From: Semisulcospira habei
Taxonomy: Eukaryota > Mollusca > Gastropoda > Semisulcospiridae
Direction of reading: 5' to 3'
Assembly: GCA_036245525.1 (NCBI GenBank)
Contig: BTPG01000004.1
Location: 234,517,289-234,581,288, forward strand
Length of the DNA stretch: 64,000 nucleotides
Part shown: positions 44,249 through 56,947 of the stretch, one piece after another
Layout: each line of letters opens with the position of its first letter
Numbering within the stretch: the first letter of the stretch is position 1
Notes under the pieces: model-generated
What the model was told of the DNA's origin: nothing
Databases searched by the model: none
The model's input: the letters and a program-made list of their open reading frames with translations, nothing else
Translations under genes and position numbers: made by a program

Positions 44249-44628
44249 CAGCGTTCTGGTTTGGTTCAGCATACTATAAGTCATATGACCGATTGAACAA
44301 GAAATAGATCGGTCATTTTGAATGTCTATCAGTCTCCGTTTTTCAAACGTGGGGGTGGGTACAGTCATTTTCCACGCTCGCCTAACAGCACCAGTTCCTC
44401 CGTTTTTCTAACAGTGGGGAGGGGAGGTGGGGGGGGGGGAGAGGGGGGGGGGCGAAGGCGAGGCTAAATACGCCTCTCTTCTTCCTACTGGAAAAAAAAA
44501 AACCTGCTTACTATGACCGACTCGTCCCAAAAACAATCGGTCCCATGACCGACCACCTCTGAAGTCTATCGGTCATTTCAAGATTTTATGCGTCAATGAC
44601 CGATGACCGACGTCAAACCTGAACGCTG
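44249..44628. mobile_element. Short inverted-repeat element (hAT-like termini)
   Basis: Ends CAGCGTTCTGGTTTG and CAAACCTGAACGCTG form imperfect terminal inverted repeats, and the CAG-initial end recalls hAT elements. No 8-bp duplication is clear. The interior repeats GACCGA or its inverse at least eight times and holds a G-rich run (44414-44452). Confidence 0.55.
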
Positions 44629-44899
44629 GCCTGTGTGTCTGTAAATAGCAATGAGTGACTGATAAGTCGCCGCCACTTTATAAACAACCCTTTCTGAATT
44701 GATTTACGTTAAATATAATGTTTAGTTTTACTTTGTATTTTTCTTACTGAGCGGAATTATATTGGACTTGCTGTATACTAGTTAAGGGCACAGAGTAGTG
44801 TTACTAACACTGTTAGTCATTGACTATATATATTCAAAGCTATATCTTTAGTGGTACATGAATGTGTACATGATATGGTATTGCATTGAGAAAGATGTG

Positions 44900-44991
44900 G
44901 ATTATGTGTACATGAACGTTAGAGAATGAGAATGTGTCAAGCGCAAAGAGCATGGTTTTTCAAGTTTGATGTTGCGCTATATAAATGTTCG

Positions 44992-45048
<57 letters not shown>
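44900..45048 (+). mobile_element. Retroposon 3' end with (TTA)n tail
   Basis: gttgcgctatataaatgttc followed by about 18 TTA units, a 3' terminus shared by many invertebrate LINEs and SINEs. The 5' boundary is uncertain. Confidence 0.55.
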
Positions 45049-45181
45049 GACTGTCATTGTCATGGACTTCCTTCTGCAGATCCCCGGTACTGGTTTTATT
45101 TGTCTTCCTGTACACACTAGTGAAAAGAAATTCTGTTGTCTGAGAAACAGGATAGAGCTGTCTGCTGTTTTGGGATCGGCA

Positions 45182-45211
45182 CGGGGGGGGGGGGGGGGGG
45201 GGGGGGGGGGG
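45182..45211. repeat. Poly-G tract
   Basis: Unbroken run of about 28 G. Confidence 0.97.
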
Positions 45212-45537
45212 AGGAATTGTATGCTTCATCAGTTAGGTTTACTACTTGCTGCAAATTATACATGAATGCAAAATTATTATTAATATTTTTTTTTTGGTTT
45301 TTGTTTTGTTTTGTGTTCTTTAGTTGACTTCTGAATGTAGTCTATTTGGCCCAAAGTGGGAATAATTTCAACGCGTAATTACAATAACAAGGATATGGTG
45401 TACAAGTGGCAACAATTGAGTTTATGGCTGTCCTACCTTAGTACTATCATCCAGTGCAGTCAGATTTTAGCTGGCTCATACAATGCACGGAAATTATTTT
45501 CTGGGCCCTTTAGAGACGAACGAGTTATGGTCTACCA

Positions 45538-45640
45538 ACAGTCCACACAGTGCTGGCAGTGCCATGCTAATATACACGGGTAGAACTGAAACATCCGACA
45601 GTCCACACAGTGCTGGCAGTGTCATGCTAATATACACGTG
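45538..45640. repeat. 60-bp minisatellite, right block
   Basis: About 1.7 units identical in kind to 35337-35603, starting mid-unit at acagtccacac. Confidence 0.92.
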
Positions 45641-45714
45641 TAGGTTACACGCTGACCGCCAGACGGCGCCTGTGTCGCTCTCGGGCGGCGTGGGCATTCT
45701 GTACGTCTGTCACG

Positions 45715-45772
45715 GGTTAACTCATTCCATACCAACTGCATCCGGATACGCAGCTTCCGCCGGATGTAGTTC
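45715..45772. mobile_element. Short family C hairpin
   Basis: Starts ttaactcattcc like the 20.3-kb hairpin, with arms gcatccggat and atccgg-type inverse around cgcagcttccg. It directly precedes the 48-bp minisatellite. Confidence 0.55.
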
Positions 45773-45872
45773 GTCTCCACTAGTTACATCCACACAGTAA
45801 ACAACCTCAGTGTGGTACATTGGTACACTAGTTACATCCACACAGTGAACAACCACAGTGTGGTACATTGGT
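45773..45872. repeat. 48-bp minisatellite, left block
   Basis: Two units with actagttacatccacacagt and gtgtggtacattggt. The array continues at 49124 after the LINE. Confidence 0.9.
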
Positions 45873-48800
45873 CTCTTGGCTTGACTTCGCGAACGAAGAT
45901 TTTATAGGAGTTGCCCACGGCGTCTGCAGGCTTGTTCGTGGCTGCGGAGGCCAATCCGAGACAGGCAGGTTCGACCGCAGTGGCTGCAGGGGAAGGTATG
46001 GCCAGGGTTCTGAGCTGCGGCATCTCTGTTTTTTCTCCTGAGCCGCTTGTCCTTAAGGCTAGCTCTGTGAGAGTCCTCAAAGGAGACAGCTGCCTTGTAA
46101 ATGGTGGAGCGCCAGGTGTCACGGTCCGCAGCAAGCGAAGACCACTGGTGGTGGTCGATTTGGCAGGCACTAAGTGACTTCTTGAGACAGTCTTTGTATC
46201 TCTTCTTTGGTGCCCCTCTGTCACGGTGTCCAGTAGCAAGCTCGCCGAACAGGGTGATCTTTGGTAGGCGATGATCCTCCATCCTGGAGACATGCCCCGC
46301 CCAGCGGAGCTGTGTCCGCAGCAGCAAAGCCTCGATGCTCACAGTTTCAGCCTGTTCAAGGACCTCGACGTTGGTGACATAGTCACTCCAGTGAATGCCC
46401 AGGATGGTACGCAGGCAGCGCTGGTGGAAGCGTTCGAGGAGTCGTAGTTGGCTGCGGTAGAGGGCCCAGGATTCAGAACCATACAGCAGAGTGGGGAGGA
46501 CCACAGCTCTGTACACGCTGATCTTGGTGCCTGTTTTCAGCTGTTGATTGTGCCACACCCGCTTGAAAAGTCGCCCGAAAGAGCTGTTCGCTTTTGCCAA
46601 CCTGCTGTCAAGCTCCTTGTCCAGCTTGGCGTCCGACGTAATAATGCAGCCAAGGTAAGTAAACTGCTGCACTGACTTTAGTTCAGACTCGCCAATGGTG
46701 ATGTGAGGAGGGCGATACACTGTCTTGGGTGCCGGCTGATGGAGGACCTCTGTCTTTTTCAGACTGACCTCGAGTCCAAAGAGCTGGGCAGCATCTGCGA
46801 AGCAAGACGTGATGCGCTGCAGGGCTCTCTCTGTGTGTGCAACGAGGGCAGCATCATCAGCAAAAAGCAGCTCACGAATCAGTTGGTCTAGGGTTTTCGT
46901 GTGGGCCTGCAGTCGTCTGAGGTTGAACAGGCTGCCATCGAGACGATACCTGATGTACACTGCATCGTCATCATCAAGGTCCACTGTGGCCTGCTTCAAC
47001 ATCATGCTAAAAAAGATGGTGAAGAGGGTCGGTGCCAGCACGCAGCCCTGCTTTACGCTGTTGAGAATGGGGAATGGTTCTGAGAGGGCATTGTTGAGTC
47101 TGACCTGGCCTTGCTGGTCCTCGTGTAGCTGGACAATCATGTTGAGGAACTTTGGGGGACAGCCAAGTCGCTCCAGGATCTGCCACATGCCTTGCCTGCT
47201 CACAGTGTCGAACGCTTTTGTTAGGTCGACAAATGTTACGTACAGCCCTTTGTTCTGCTCGCGGCACTTCTCCTGTAGCTGTCTCAGCACAAAGACCATA
47301 TCGGTGGTGCTCCTGTTTGCTATGAAGCCACACTGGCCCTCTGGGAGTTGGTCTTCAGCGATGGCAGGTACCAGCCGATTCAGGAGCAGCCTTGCAAGGA
47401 TTTTCCCAGCAATGGACAGCAGGGTAATTCCCCGATAGTTGGAACAGTCAGACTTCTCGCCTTTGTTCTTGTACAGGGTGATAACGACTGCATCACGGAG
47501 ATCTTTTGGTAGTGTTCCTTCCTCCCAGCAGCAGAGAAAGAGGTCATGGAGCTTGTTGTGCAGTGCTGTGCCTCCATGTTTCCAGATCTCTGGCGGTATT
47601 CCATCAATGCCTGCTGCTTTGCCACTCTTGAGCTGGTGGATGGCTGTGAGGGTCTCTTCAGCGGTGGGCGGTTCATCCAATTCAACCTTTACTGGGAGGT
47701 GTGGGATTTGTAGGACGACTGCTTCTTGAACAGTGCGCTCAGCGCTGAAGAGGCTCTGAAAGTATTCCGACCAGCGGTTCAAGATGGAGGTATTATCTGT
47801 GAGGAGTGCCTGGCCATTCGCGCTTCGCAGGGGACTTTGTACCAGGTGCCTGGGGCCATACACTGCTTTCAGTGCTTCGTAGAAGCCCCTGTAGTCACCA
47901 TTGTCAGCGCAAAGCTGGGTCCTCTGTGCAAGTCTGGTCCACCACTCATTCTGGAGATCTCTGAGCTTGCGCTGGAGACTGCTGCAGACGAGGCGGAAGG
48001 CAGACTTCTTCACAGGGCAGGAAGGCTGGGCTAGGTGGGCCTGATGGGCGGCTCTTTTTTTTGCTAGGTGTTCCTGGATCTCTACATTGTTTTCGTCAAA
48101 CCAGTCTTTGTTCTTCTTTCTGGCGAAACCCAAGACTTCTGCAGAGGATTTTGCAATAGCAGTTTTCAGTTGTTCCCAAAGTGTTTCAGGGGAGGAGTCT
48201 AATGGGTCCGCTGTGTCTTTGAGCCTGCGCTGTAAATCTGTCTGAAAGGCAGCTTTCACATCGTCACGCTGAAGGCTGGCAACATCAAGCTTTTTCTTGG
48301 GGGGGGGGGGGGGGGGCCATTTCTTGGGTTTTGGCTTGAAGTGGAGCCTGAGTTTGCAGCGGACAAGGCGGTGGTCAGTGTGGCACTCTGCGCTGGGCAT
48401 CACTCTGGTGAGGAGGACGTCACTGCGGTCCCTCTGACGCACTAGGACATAGTCGATAAGGTGCCAGTGTTTGGAGCGAGGATGCATCCAGGTGGTCTTT
48501 CAACTGTCCTTTTGCTGAAAAGTAGTGTTGGTGATGACCAGTTGCTGCTCCGCACAGAACTCCAACAGTAGGCGGCCATTGTCATTGCAGTTCCCCACGC
48601 CATGCTTGCCGAGGACTCCTTTCCAGGCTTCAGAGTCCTGGCCCACTCTGGCGTTGAAGTCGCCAAGGATGATGACTTTGTCGTCTACAGGGGTACTCTG
48701 TAGGAGGCTGCGCAGGTCAGTGTAAAACTTGTCCTTTTCAGCAGGCTCTGCCAGGAGGGTTGGGGAGTACACACTGAGAAGGGTGACGTGTTGCTGGTGT

Positions 48801-49123
48801 CTCAGTGGGAGGCGCATGGACATGATGCGGTCTGAGTGGCCCGTTGGTAGGTTTTCCAGCTTAGTCGCAATGGATGTCTTGACCATGAAACCCACGCCTG
48901 AGAGCCGTCTTTCTGATGCAGGCCTGCCTGACCAGTAGAGGGTGTACCCAGCACCAAGTTCTTGGAGGCTGCCTTAGTCCGGAAGGCGTACTTCGCTGAG
49001 AGCGGCGATGTCGATGTTTAACCTCCGCAATTCATGGGCAATGAGGGCGGAGCGACGTTCAGGGCGTCCGCTGTCTGCTTTGTCGAGCATGGTTCGGACG
49101 TTCCAGCATGCTACGTTGAGTCC
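45873..49123 (-). mobile_element. LINE, slightly 5'-truncated, two nonsense codons
   Basis: Copy of the LINE at 56948-60878, truncated at the sixth codon of its ORF. The 11-bp duplication GGTACATTGGT flanks it (45862-45872 and 49124-49134). Two in-frame stops break the ORF: TAA (complement of 48974-48976) and TGA (complement of 48500-48502). Downstream an 861-codon frame stays open through RT to the zinc finger. A Pro-coding C run expanded at 48299-48317 keeps the frame. The endonuclease domain is split by the two stops, so this copy is probably not active. Confidence 0.95.
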
Positions 49124-49405
49124 GGTACATTGGTACACTAGTTACATCCACACAGCCAACAACCTCAGTGTGGTACATTGGTACACTAGTTACATCCATA
49201 CAGCCAACATCCTCAGTGTGGTACATTGGTACACTAGTTACATCCACACAGCTAACAACCTCAGTGTGGTACATTGGTACACTAGTTACATCCATACAGC
49301 CAACAACCTCAGTGTGGTACATTGGTACACTATTTACATCCACACAGCTAACAACCTCAGTGTGGTACATAGGTACATTATTTACATCCACACAGTGAAC
49401 AACCT
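49124..49405. repeat. 48-bp minisatellite, right block
   Basis: About six units continuing 45773-45872. Confidence 0.93.
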
Positions 49406-49442
49406 CGAGTCTTATCTCTGTCCTGACAGTCACCGGCCCACA

Positions 49443-51386
49443 ATGTCCCATCCGCCACAAGAACCAACTAACCGTCGGTCGTCCCAAGATGGCGGCCAAG
49501 GCAGTGCTCCGTCACAGTCTCAGGGCTCAGCACAAACCCCTAGTCCATATAAACGGCCCCGGATGTCTTCACAACAACAGACAGCAGTTGAATGTACTGG
49601 GCAACAAGAAACGCAAGGTACCAATACTGGACAACAAGCACAAGGTACCAATACCGGACAACAAGTACAGGGTACCAGTACCGGACAACAAGCACAAGGT
49701 ACCAGTGCCAGACAACAAGCACAAGATACCAATACCGGACAACAAGCACAAGGTACCAATACCGGACAACAAGCACAGGGTACCAGTACCGGACAACAAG
49801 CACAAGGTACCAGTGCCAGACAACAACCACAAGGTACCAATACCGGACAACAAGCACAAGGTACCAATACCGGACAACAAGCACAAGGTACCAATACCGG
49901 ACAACAAGCACAGGGTACCAGTACCGGACAACAAGCACAAGGTACCAGTACCGGACAACAAGCACAAGGCACCAGTACCGGACAACAAGATCAAAGTACC
50001 AGTTCCAGACAACAAACTCAAGTTACCTTTATCAGACAACAACCACAGGGTACCAATACCGGAGAACAAGCACAAGGTACCAGTACCAGACAACTAGCAC
50101 AGGGTACCAGTAGCAGACGAGCACAAGGTACCAGTATCGGACAGCAAGCACAAGGTACTAGTACAGGACAACAACAAGCACAAGGTGCACGTACCAGACA
50201 ACAAGAAGCACAAGGTACCGGTACCAGACAACAAGCACAAGGTACCAGTTCCGGACAACAAACTCAAGTTACCTTTTTCAGACAACAAGCACAGGGTACC
50301 AATACCGGACAACAAGCACAAGGTACCAATAGCGGACGAGCACAAGGTACCAGTATCGGACAGCAAGCACAAGGTGCACGTACCAGACAACAAGAAGCAC
50401 AAGGTACCGGTACCAGACAACAAGCACAAGGTACCAGCACCGGACAACAAGCGCAAGGTACACGTGACAGACAACAAGCACAAGGTACCAGTACCAGACA
50501 ACAAGCGCAAGGCACCAGTACCAGACAACAAGCACAAGATACGAGTACCGGACAACACGCACGAGGTACCACAACCGCACAACAAGCACAAGGCACCATT
50601 GTCGGACAACCAGCACTATTAGCGGCGGCCGAATCCTTCTGGCGTCAGTCTGTACGTCAATGGTATCCCAACCTTCACGGCCAAACCTACTTCCTCCCCC
50701 CGATTCACGCCAACCGTGTGTCATACGACGTGCAGACTGTGGCCGGTCAGTCGGTTCTTGTTCCACAGACGGCATCAGACCAGCCCGGCCGGGCGCCCGC
50801 TTACTTACCTCCCACCGGTCCTCCCCCTCATCCGTCTGACCCACCTCTAACAGGAAGAGTCTGGCCTTACTACCAGGTAGTCCCACCTGGCCCGCTACCT
50901 GTAGTGCAGGACAGCGATACTAGAGACGATCACGCGATACAGCAGGTTCGTAACTACATCCGGGATCTGGCGGAGAGGGAGCATGAGGTGATGCTGGTGT
51001 TGTTCCAGCTAGAGTTCAGGAAGTACCTCGACAAGCAAGTCGATCCGATCACCACCGCAGCCATCCGCCTGCTGCCACGACCCGCCACACATAGCAGGAA
51101 ATTTACAGACGGGGACTTCGACGTGCTGATGATCAATGCCCGGTACGGCCTGATAGTGGGAGAAATGAAATCAGTGGGAGCTGACCTCAGCAAGACCCCG
51201 GACCTGGACAAGGCGGTGATGAAGGCAGTAGAGAAAGCTATCAAACAGCTGGACAAGGAGGAGGGTTTGCTGAGACATCTGGTGTCGGACATGGCGTGCA
51301 TCAACATCACCAAGATACTGATGTTGCCCAACATCACGACCACACAGCTGTTACACGCTCTGAGTACCAACCCTCGGGTGGAACAG
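49443..51386 (+). CDS. PD-(D/E)XK-like protein with repeat-rich N-terminus (exon, 3' end not found)
   Basis: 648 codons from the ATG at 49443 to a phase-0 donor (CAG then gtaact at 51387). A polypyrimidine-AG at 49418-49431 could be an acceptor just before it. Residues ~1-55 are polar. Residues ~56-390 are a coding minisatellite of about 37 copies of a 9-residue Gln/Gly/Thr unit. Residues ~395-500 are Pro-rich, and residues ~505-645 form the folded domain. There D560 (DFDVLM) and E574-M575-K576, 14 residues apart at the end of a hydrophobic strand (GLIVGEMKSVG), match the core of restriction-endonuclease-like nucleases. Helices with KAVEKAIKQL follow. No later exon is recognised, so the gene is partial here or truncated. 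The nuclease role is inferred from the motif only. Confidence 0.6.
49608..50600. repeat. 27-bp coding minisatellite
   Basis: About 37 units of 27 bp (acaagcacaaggtaccag type) with in-frame 24- and 30-bp variants. All indels are multiples of three, so the host frame is kept. The other frames are also open on both strands because the unit lacks stops. Confidence 0.93.
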
Positions 51387-51388
51387 GT

Positions 51389-51462
<74 letters not shown>
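51389..51462. repeat. (CT)n microsatellite
   Basis: Begins right at the splice donor of the preceding exon. Confidence 0.97.
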
Positions 51463-51817
51463 TATAATCCAAATAATTTTTGCTGCCTGAAGTGAATTTT
51501 CACTATGACCCAAATGATTTGCTTCGTATATAGGTCAAGTTATCATTAGCGCGTGTCTGTGTGTGCGCGCGAGCGTGTATGTCAGTGTGTGCGCGCGTTT
51601 CATGTACTTTATGTTTTTGTTTGTATTTGTATGACCGAATGAATGAATGAGTTTTGTTTAATGCCTTTTCATGTTTAATGTCTCCTAATTTTTCTTTGTG
51701 TAATTTGGTACTATTAGTATTACAATTATTATCCTGTGTTTGTAGAGTAGCAACGGCAAGTATGAAAAATGGCACACGTGCTAATTACTTCATCCGTTGA
51801 GAAATAAAGTTTCATTT
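51463..51817. other. Retroposon-like 3' end
   Basis: Ends gagaaataaagtttcatttc, running into a (TTTCA)n tail. It could be a LINE/SINE 3' terminus or a 3' UTR with an AATAAA signal. No coding sequence. Confidence 0.45.
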
Positions 51818-52067
<250 letters not shown>

Positions 52068-52177
52068 GAACAGGAGTGCACAACTTAGTCGCTATTAAAG
52101 GGATTCTTATCACTGACTGTGTTGGTAGCAAATAGAATAAGATTACTCTGGTACGCTTCATCGCGTTTTGTTTTTAG

Positions 52178-53476
52178 TGTAACCGGACTCAGTGACTGGG
52201 TGTAGGCGACTTAAATAGTTTATCAGATAGACAAAAACTGCCCATCTAATACAGTACTCAAGTGCCTACAGAGTTTAAGTCCGCATTCCTTTTGTGGTCT
52301 AGGGAAGGACTGGAGATTGCAGTGGAGAGTAAATAAATCTACTCTAGTCTCGCATGCGCACAACTGAAATCCGTGTTTACTTGCCTCGCGTTGTGTTCAA
52401 AAAGCTAAAGTTGCTTGCGCAATGGACCGACCACAGTATCCAGAAAAACCCTATTTTGACTGGACTTGTTGTTATCGTTCCTACTGAGCTGCTAGTAACG
52501 TGCGCTCGCACGATCAGTCACACCGTCATACATGCACGGACGTACACACACACAAACTTCTCGCACATACGCACGCACAGTCTCAGTCTTGCTCTCACTC
52601 TAGCCGAGCATCGTAAGATAGAAGTAAGGTTCCAAGATTTATTTGTACCAGAAAAGCATTCATAATAAAACAAACAACATAATCAAAATTAGTCAAACCA
52701 GTGCAAGTGCTAATAACCTTAAATACACATAGGCCTAACACCTATACCTTCCGACACGATACCTAGCAAACCTATCTCCTATGCCTGACACCTACAACGT
52801 TGAATACGATTCCTAGCGAACCTAGCTCATAGGCCTAACACCTATACGCACTTACCAATAAAACCTACGTGCAGTCCTAACACAGCCTAAGCCCTATTTT
52901 AGGTGAATTAGAACTGAACTAAAAAGCTACTGTCCTATTGGGAAGGCCGGGGTGGTTGAGGAGATCATTGTTCACAATCGCCTCGTGGGGTAGGGTCGGG
53001 GTGGTTGAGGAAATCATTGTTCACAATCGCCTCGTGGGGTAGGGTCGGGGTGTTGAGGAGATCATTGTTCACAATCGCCTCGTGGGGTAGGGCCGGGGGA
53101 TTGAGGAGATCATTGTTCACAATCGCCTCGTGGGTTAGGGCCGGGGGGTTGAGGAGATCATTGTTCACAATCGCCTCGTGGGTTAGGGCCGGGAAATGTA
53201 GGAGATCATTGTTCACAATCGCCTACGGGGGAAGAGGGAGGGGTGGTGAGCATTGTTCACACTCACCCCGAGACTGAGAATCGGCCGCTTTATATAGGCT
53301 CCCAGCCTCTGGGTCCGGAAACTACGTCACAGCTTCGCGCGTGTAGTCTGCTACACACTAACTAGCTAAGTCAGCAGAATTCTCGCTCACAGTGCGCCGA
53401 GCGTGCACTAAACCACTGAACTCTGACTCGCTGGTAGTAACTAGCGATAGCGTTAGCAGAGGGCTCCTCTGCTACA
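52178..53476 (-). mobile_element. Solo LTR of the Ty3/mag-like element
   Basis: Full inverse LTR, 1299 bp, with ends TGTAACC and GCTACA on the plus strand. It matches 5473-6871 except for fewer internal 48-bp units and small changes. TTAG flanks both sides (52174-52177, 53477-53480), a 4-bp target duplication that confirms the one at 5469/8714. No internal region is present, so it arose by LTR-LTR recombination. Confidence 0.93.
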
Positions 53477-53708
53477 TTAGCAACGGTACGCTGCACACGC
53501 AGAGACCTATATCTGCAGACTTTTTCACTTACATCTACGATCCGCTATCTTTTTCTGCCTTTTTTTAAAAAATCTTTTGCGCATGTTTTATTGCTATGTT
53601 TTGACCACTGATCTGCATGCCACATAGTGATACTTTTATTGTTGTTTAAACTGTCACTTAGTTGGTTAGTATGCTTGAAATTAGTATTTGGTTGCGAAAT
53701 TACCTGAC

Positions 53709-56000
53709 ATGTTTACTAGTGTCAGCGATCATTTGCTTAAAATAGGCCACCTCAATGTATATCACCTTTGCAGTAAAGTGTCAAACGTTACAGTACTACT
53801 CAACCAACCCTCCCCATATCATATATTTGGCTTTACAGAAAGTACGTTGACAGAGAATATATGTGACCAAGCTATCGCCATACAAAATTTCTCCGTTCAT
53901 AGGCGAGATGCTTCAGCGCCTGGTCATACTGGCATTTGTGCTTATGTTCACAATACTATTGCTAACAACGTGACACGACGATGTGACCTGGAATCCACCC
54001 ATGTGGAAAGCCTGTGGCTTGAGATAAAAGCAACCGCCAAGTCAACCCCTACCTTCGTATGTTTTATTTACAGAAACCCCGCAGCTACAGTGTCCTGGCA
54101 AGATGATTTTGTTGTAATGGTTGACAAAGTACAAAACTCCAAGGGTGATATACATATACTCGGTGATTTTAATGTTGATTTATTGAAATCTGGCAACATG
54201 TCATGGAAATCCATGATAACGTTCTTAGGCCTTACACAAGTAGTTCAGTCAACCACCAGGGTCACTGCTACTTCATCCACATTAATCGACCATGTTTATA
54301 CAACCAACGACAGTGCCCTTAGCAATGTCTATGTACCCAGCATCTCTGTCAGTGATCATTTTCCTATTTGTTTCTCATTATCTGCGAAGTTGCCGAAGAA
54401 ACCTCATAAGGAGCATATAACCATCCTCTACAGATCATTCAAAAAATTTAACCAAGATGATTTTTTGCATGACCTTTCCCAAACACCATTTTCCGATGTG
54501 TATAACTATAACGATCCCAATGTAGCGCTGTCCCACTGGTATAAGTTGTTCCTCGGTGTTCTTGACAGACATGCCCCGAGGCGCACTAAGCGTGTTAAAC
54601 ATCCCACTGTGCCTGAGTGGCTGACGGATGAGATTAAAAGTGCGATGGAACTAAGAGATCTATTGAAACAACAAAAGAAATTTGACGAGTACAAAAAACA
54701 GCGAAACATAGTTAAATCATTAGTACGTAAAGCACAGAGGCAGTATGCTGAAAAGATTATTGCGGGCGGTAAAGACATACGCAGCGTGTGGCAGGTGATT
54801 AACACATTTACTAAAGGACAATCTAGCAAATCAACGAGTGTCCCCCCGCACCTTACAGCTGATGTATTTAATGAACACTTTCTTAACATTGCTAAAACCC
54901 TGTCACAGACGAACACCAGTGAACCAGATGAATACGTATGTTCAGAACAATTGAAATAGCACAGTCAGATAAACGCTGGCAATACTTTCTCAGTTCCCCT
55001 AATGACCGTCCTTGATGTAGGAAAATCTATAACCAACATGAAAAGTAAAACATCTTGTGGTGTAGACGGTATTAGCAGTAAAATCCTGAAAATTGCGCTC
55101 CCTTATATTGTTGAATCGTTGACCTTTATATATAACCTTTCGATTCAAAAGAGCATGTTTCCCGACGAATTGAAAATAGCAAAAGTTACTCCTCTACCAA
55201 AAAGCAAAGATCTGAGCGACCCAAGTGAGTACAGACCTATTTCAATCTTATCAGCAGTGTCCAAACCACTTGAAAGGCATATATAATCATTTACTTGAAT
55301 TCCTGGAGGAAAACCGCCTTATTAGTACAACACAATCAGCTTTTCGGCCTAAACATTCGAGTCAGACAGCCTTAACTCTCATAACCCACAAATGGCTTAC
55401 TGTCATAAATGAGTCCAAACTTTCAGGTGTAGTATTTCTAGATCTTAAAAAAGCCTTCGATCTCATTAACCACTCAATCTTACTAAAGAAGTTACCTTTA
55501 TATCACATTGACTCAAAAGCAGTCGCTTTTCTCTCGTCCTATCTCTTAGACAGAACGCAGAAAGTGTTCTTGAATGGTAAATACTCAGCGGAAAGACTGG
55601 TGACCCATGGTGTTCCTCAGGGATCCACCCTAGGACCATTATTATTCAACATCTTTATAAATGACCTTCCACTGTCAATATCACACCCCGGCACAAACTG
55701 TGAACTATTTGCTGATGATACATCATTACACGTATCTGATAAAAATGTTTCAACCGTGAGCGCCGTCCTCCAACATAGTTTAGATGAAGTGTCAACTTGG
55801 TGTGAAGAAAATCATATGATTATTAGTATTCCTAAAACGAAACGTATGCTGGTGACGACACGCCAAAAGCATCAACGTGGTTTGCAACCCCTTGAACTGT
55901 CCCTTCAATCTCAGCCCATAGAACAAGTGTCAAAACATCGTTTGTTGGGAGTGACAGTCGACGAACAGCTCAGCTGGGAGCCTCACATAGAAACTGCATG
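53709..56000 (+). pseudogene. CR1/L2/jockey-group LINE ORF2, broken and running into the gap
   Basis: Endonuclease plus reverse transcriptase of a non-LTR retrotransposon. The endonuclease (about 53709-54390) shows IGHLNV, GDFNVDLL and SDHFP motifs. RT motifs are SCGVDGI, DLKKAFD (about 55441), GVPQGSTLGP (about 55612) and FADDTS (about 55708). There is one in-frame TAG at 54957-54959. A frame break follows near 55283 in an AT run, consistent with a 2-bp loss. The copy enters the assembly gap in the post-RT region. The start is the ATG at 53709 or upstream. The clade within the CR1/L2/jockey group is not resolved. Confidence 0.85.
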
Positions 56001-56500
56001 NNNNNNNNNNNNNNNNNNNNNNNNNNNNNNNNNNNNNNNNNNNNNNNNNNNNNNNNNNNNNNNNNNNNNNNNNNNNNNNNNNNNNNNNNNNNNNNNNNNN
56101 NNNNNNNNNNNNNNNNNNNNNNNNNNNNNNNNNNNNNNNNNNNNNNNNNNNNNNNNNNNNNNNNNNNNNNNNNNNNNNNNNNNNNNNNNNNNNNNNNNNN
56201 NNNNNNNNNNNNNNNNNNNNNNNNNNNNNNNNNNNNNNNNNNNNNNNNNNNNNNNNNNNNNNNNNNNNNNNNNNNNNNNNNNNNNNNNNNNNNNNNNNNN
56301 NNNNNNNNNNNNNNNNNNNNNNNNNNNNNNNNNNNNNNNNNNNNNNNNNNNNNNNNNNNNNNNNNNNNNNNNNNNNNNNNNNNNNNNNNNNNNNNNNNNN
56401 NNNNNNNNNNNNNNNNNNNNNNNNNNNNNNNNNNNNNNNNNNNNNNNNNNNNNNNNNNNNNNNNNNNNNNNNNNNNNNNNNNNNNNNNNNNNNNNNNNNN
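56001..56500. other. Assembly gap (500 N)
   Basis: Exactly 500 unknown bases, probably a nominal scaffold gap. Predicted ORFs that cross it are meaningless. Confidence 0.99.
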
Positions 56501-56740
56501 CAAACATATGATGTCACAAGAAATATTGGGGCAACTAATATGCAGTGGAAGGTCATTGATAAATATGCAGAACAGCAATGGCCCGAGGACAGAACCCTGA
56601 GGCACGCCTCTTTTGACGAGACCATACGTGGAGTAAGATCCATTTAACAGTACTCTTTGCTTCCTTCCGCTTAAATATGAAGTAAACAATGAGACAGCAT
56701 CTGCATTGCAGAGATATGCATGAAGTTTTGACAAAAGGGG
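56501..56740 (-). pseudogene. RT fragment of a CR1/jockey-group LINE
   Basis: Minus-strand RT segment with LFTSYLSGRKQ and GVPQGSVLGPLLFCIFINDL, cut by the gap at one end and by the minisatellite at the other. It differs from the plus-strand copy left of the gap, so it is a second element in opposite orientation or a product of a wrong join. Confidence 0.75.
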
Positions 56741-56747
56741 CCGGGGG

Positions 56748-56947
56748 CATGATTAGTGATACAAGTAGTCATCTGTGATCTCATGATTAGTGATACAAGT
56801 AGTCATCTGTGATCTCATGATTAGTGATACAAGTAGTCATCTGTGATTTCATGATTAGTGATACAAGTAGTCATCTGTGATCTCATGATTAGTGATACAA
56901 GTAGTCATCTGTGATCTCATGATTAGTGATACAAGTAGTCATCTGTG
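56748..56947. repeat. 34-bp minisatellite
   Basis: About six units with gattagtgatacaagtagtc and atctgtgatctcat. The last unit is the LINE target site. Confidence 0.93.

Noticed and set aside
46809..47438. Plus-strand ORFs over 45873-49123 and minus-strand ORFs over 57620-60847
   Set aside because: They are antisense shadows of the LINE polyprotein.
49008..49442. In-frame extension upstream of the PD-(D/E)XK exon
   Set aside because: It runs back through the 48-bp minisatellite and into the antisense of the LINE. The frame is open only because the unit length is a multiple of three.
55225..56734. Predicted ORFs through the N gap
   Set aside because: Their central residues are undetermined. 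Only the sequenced ends carry RT homology.
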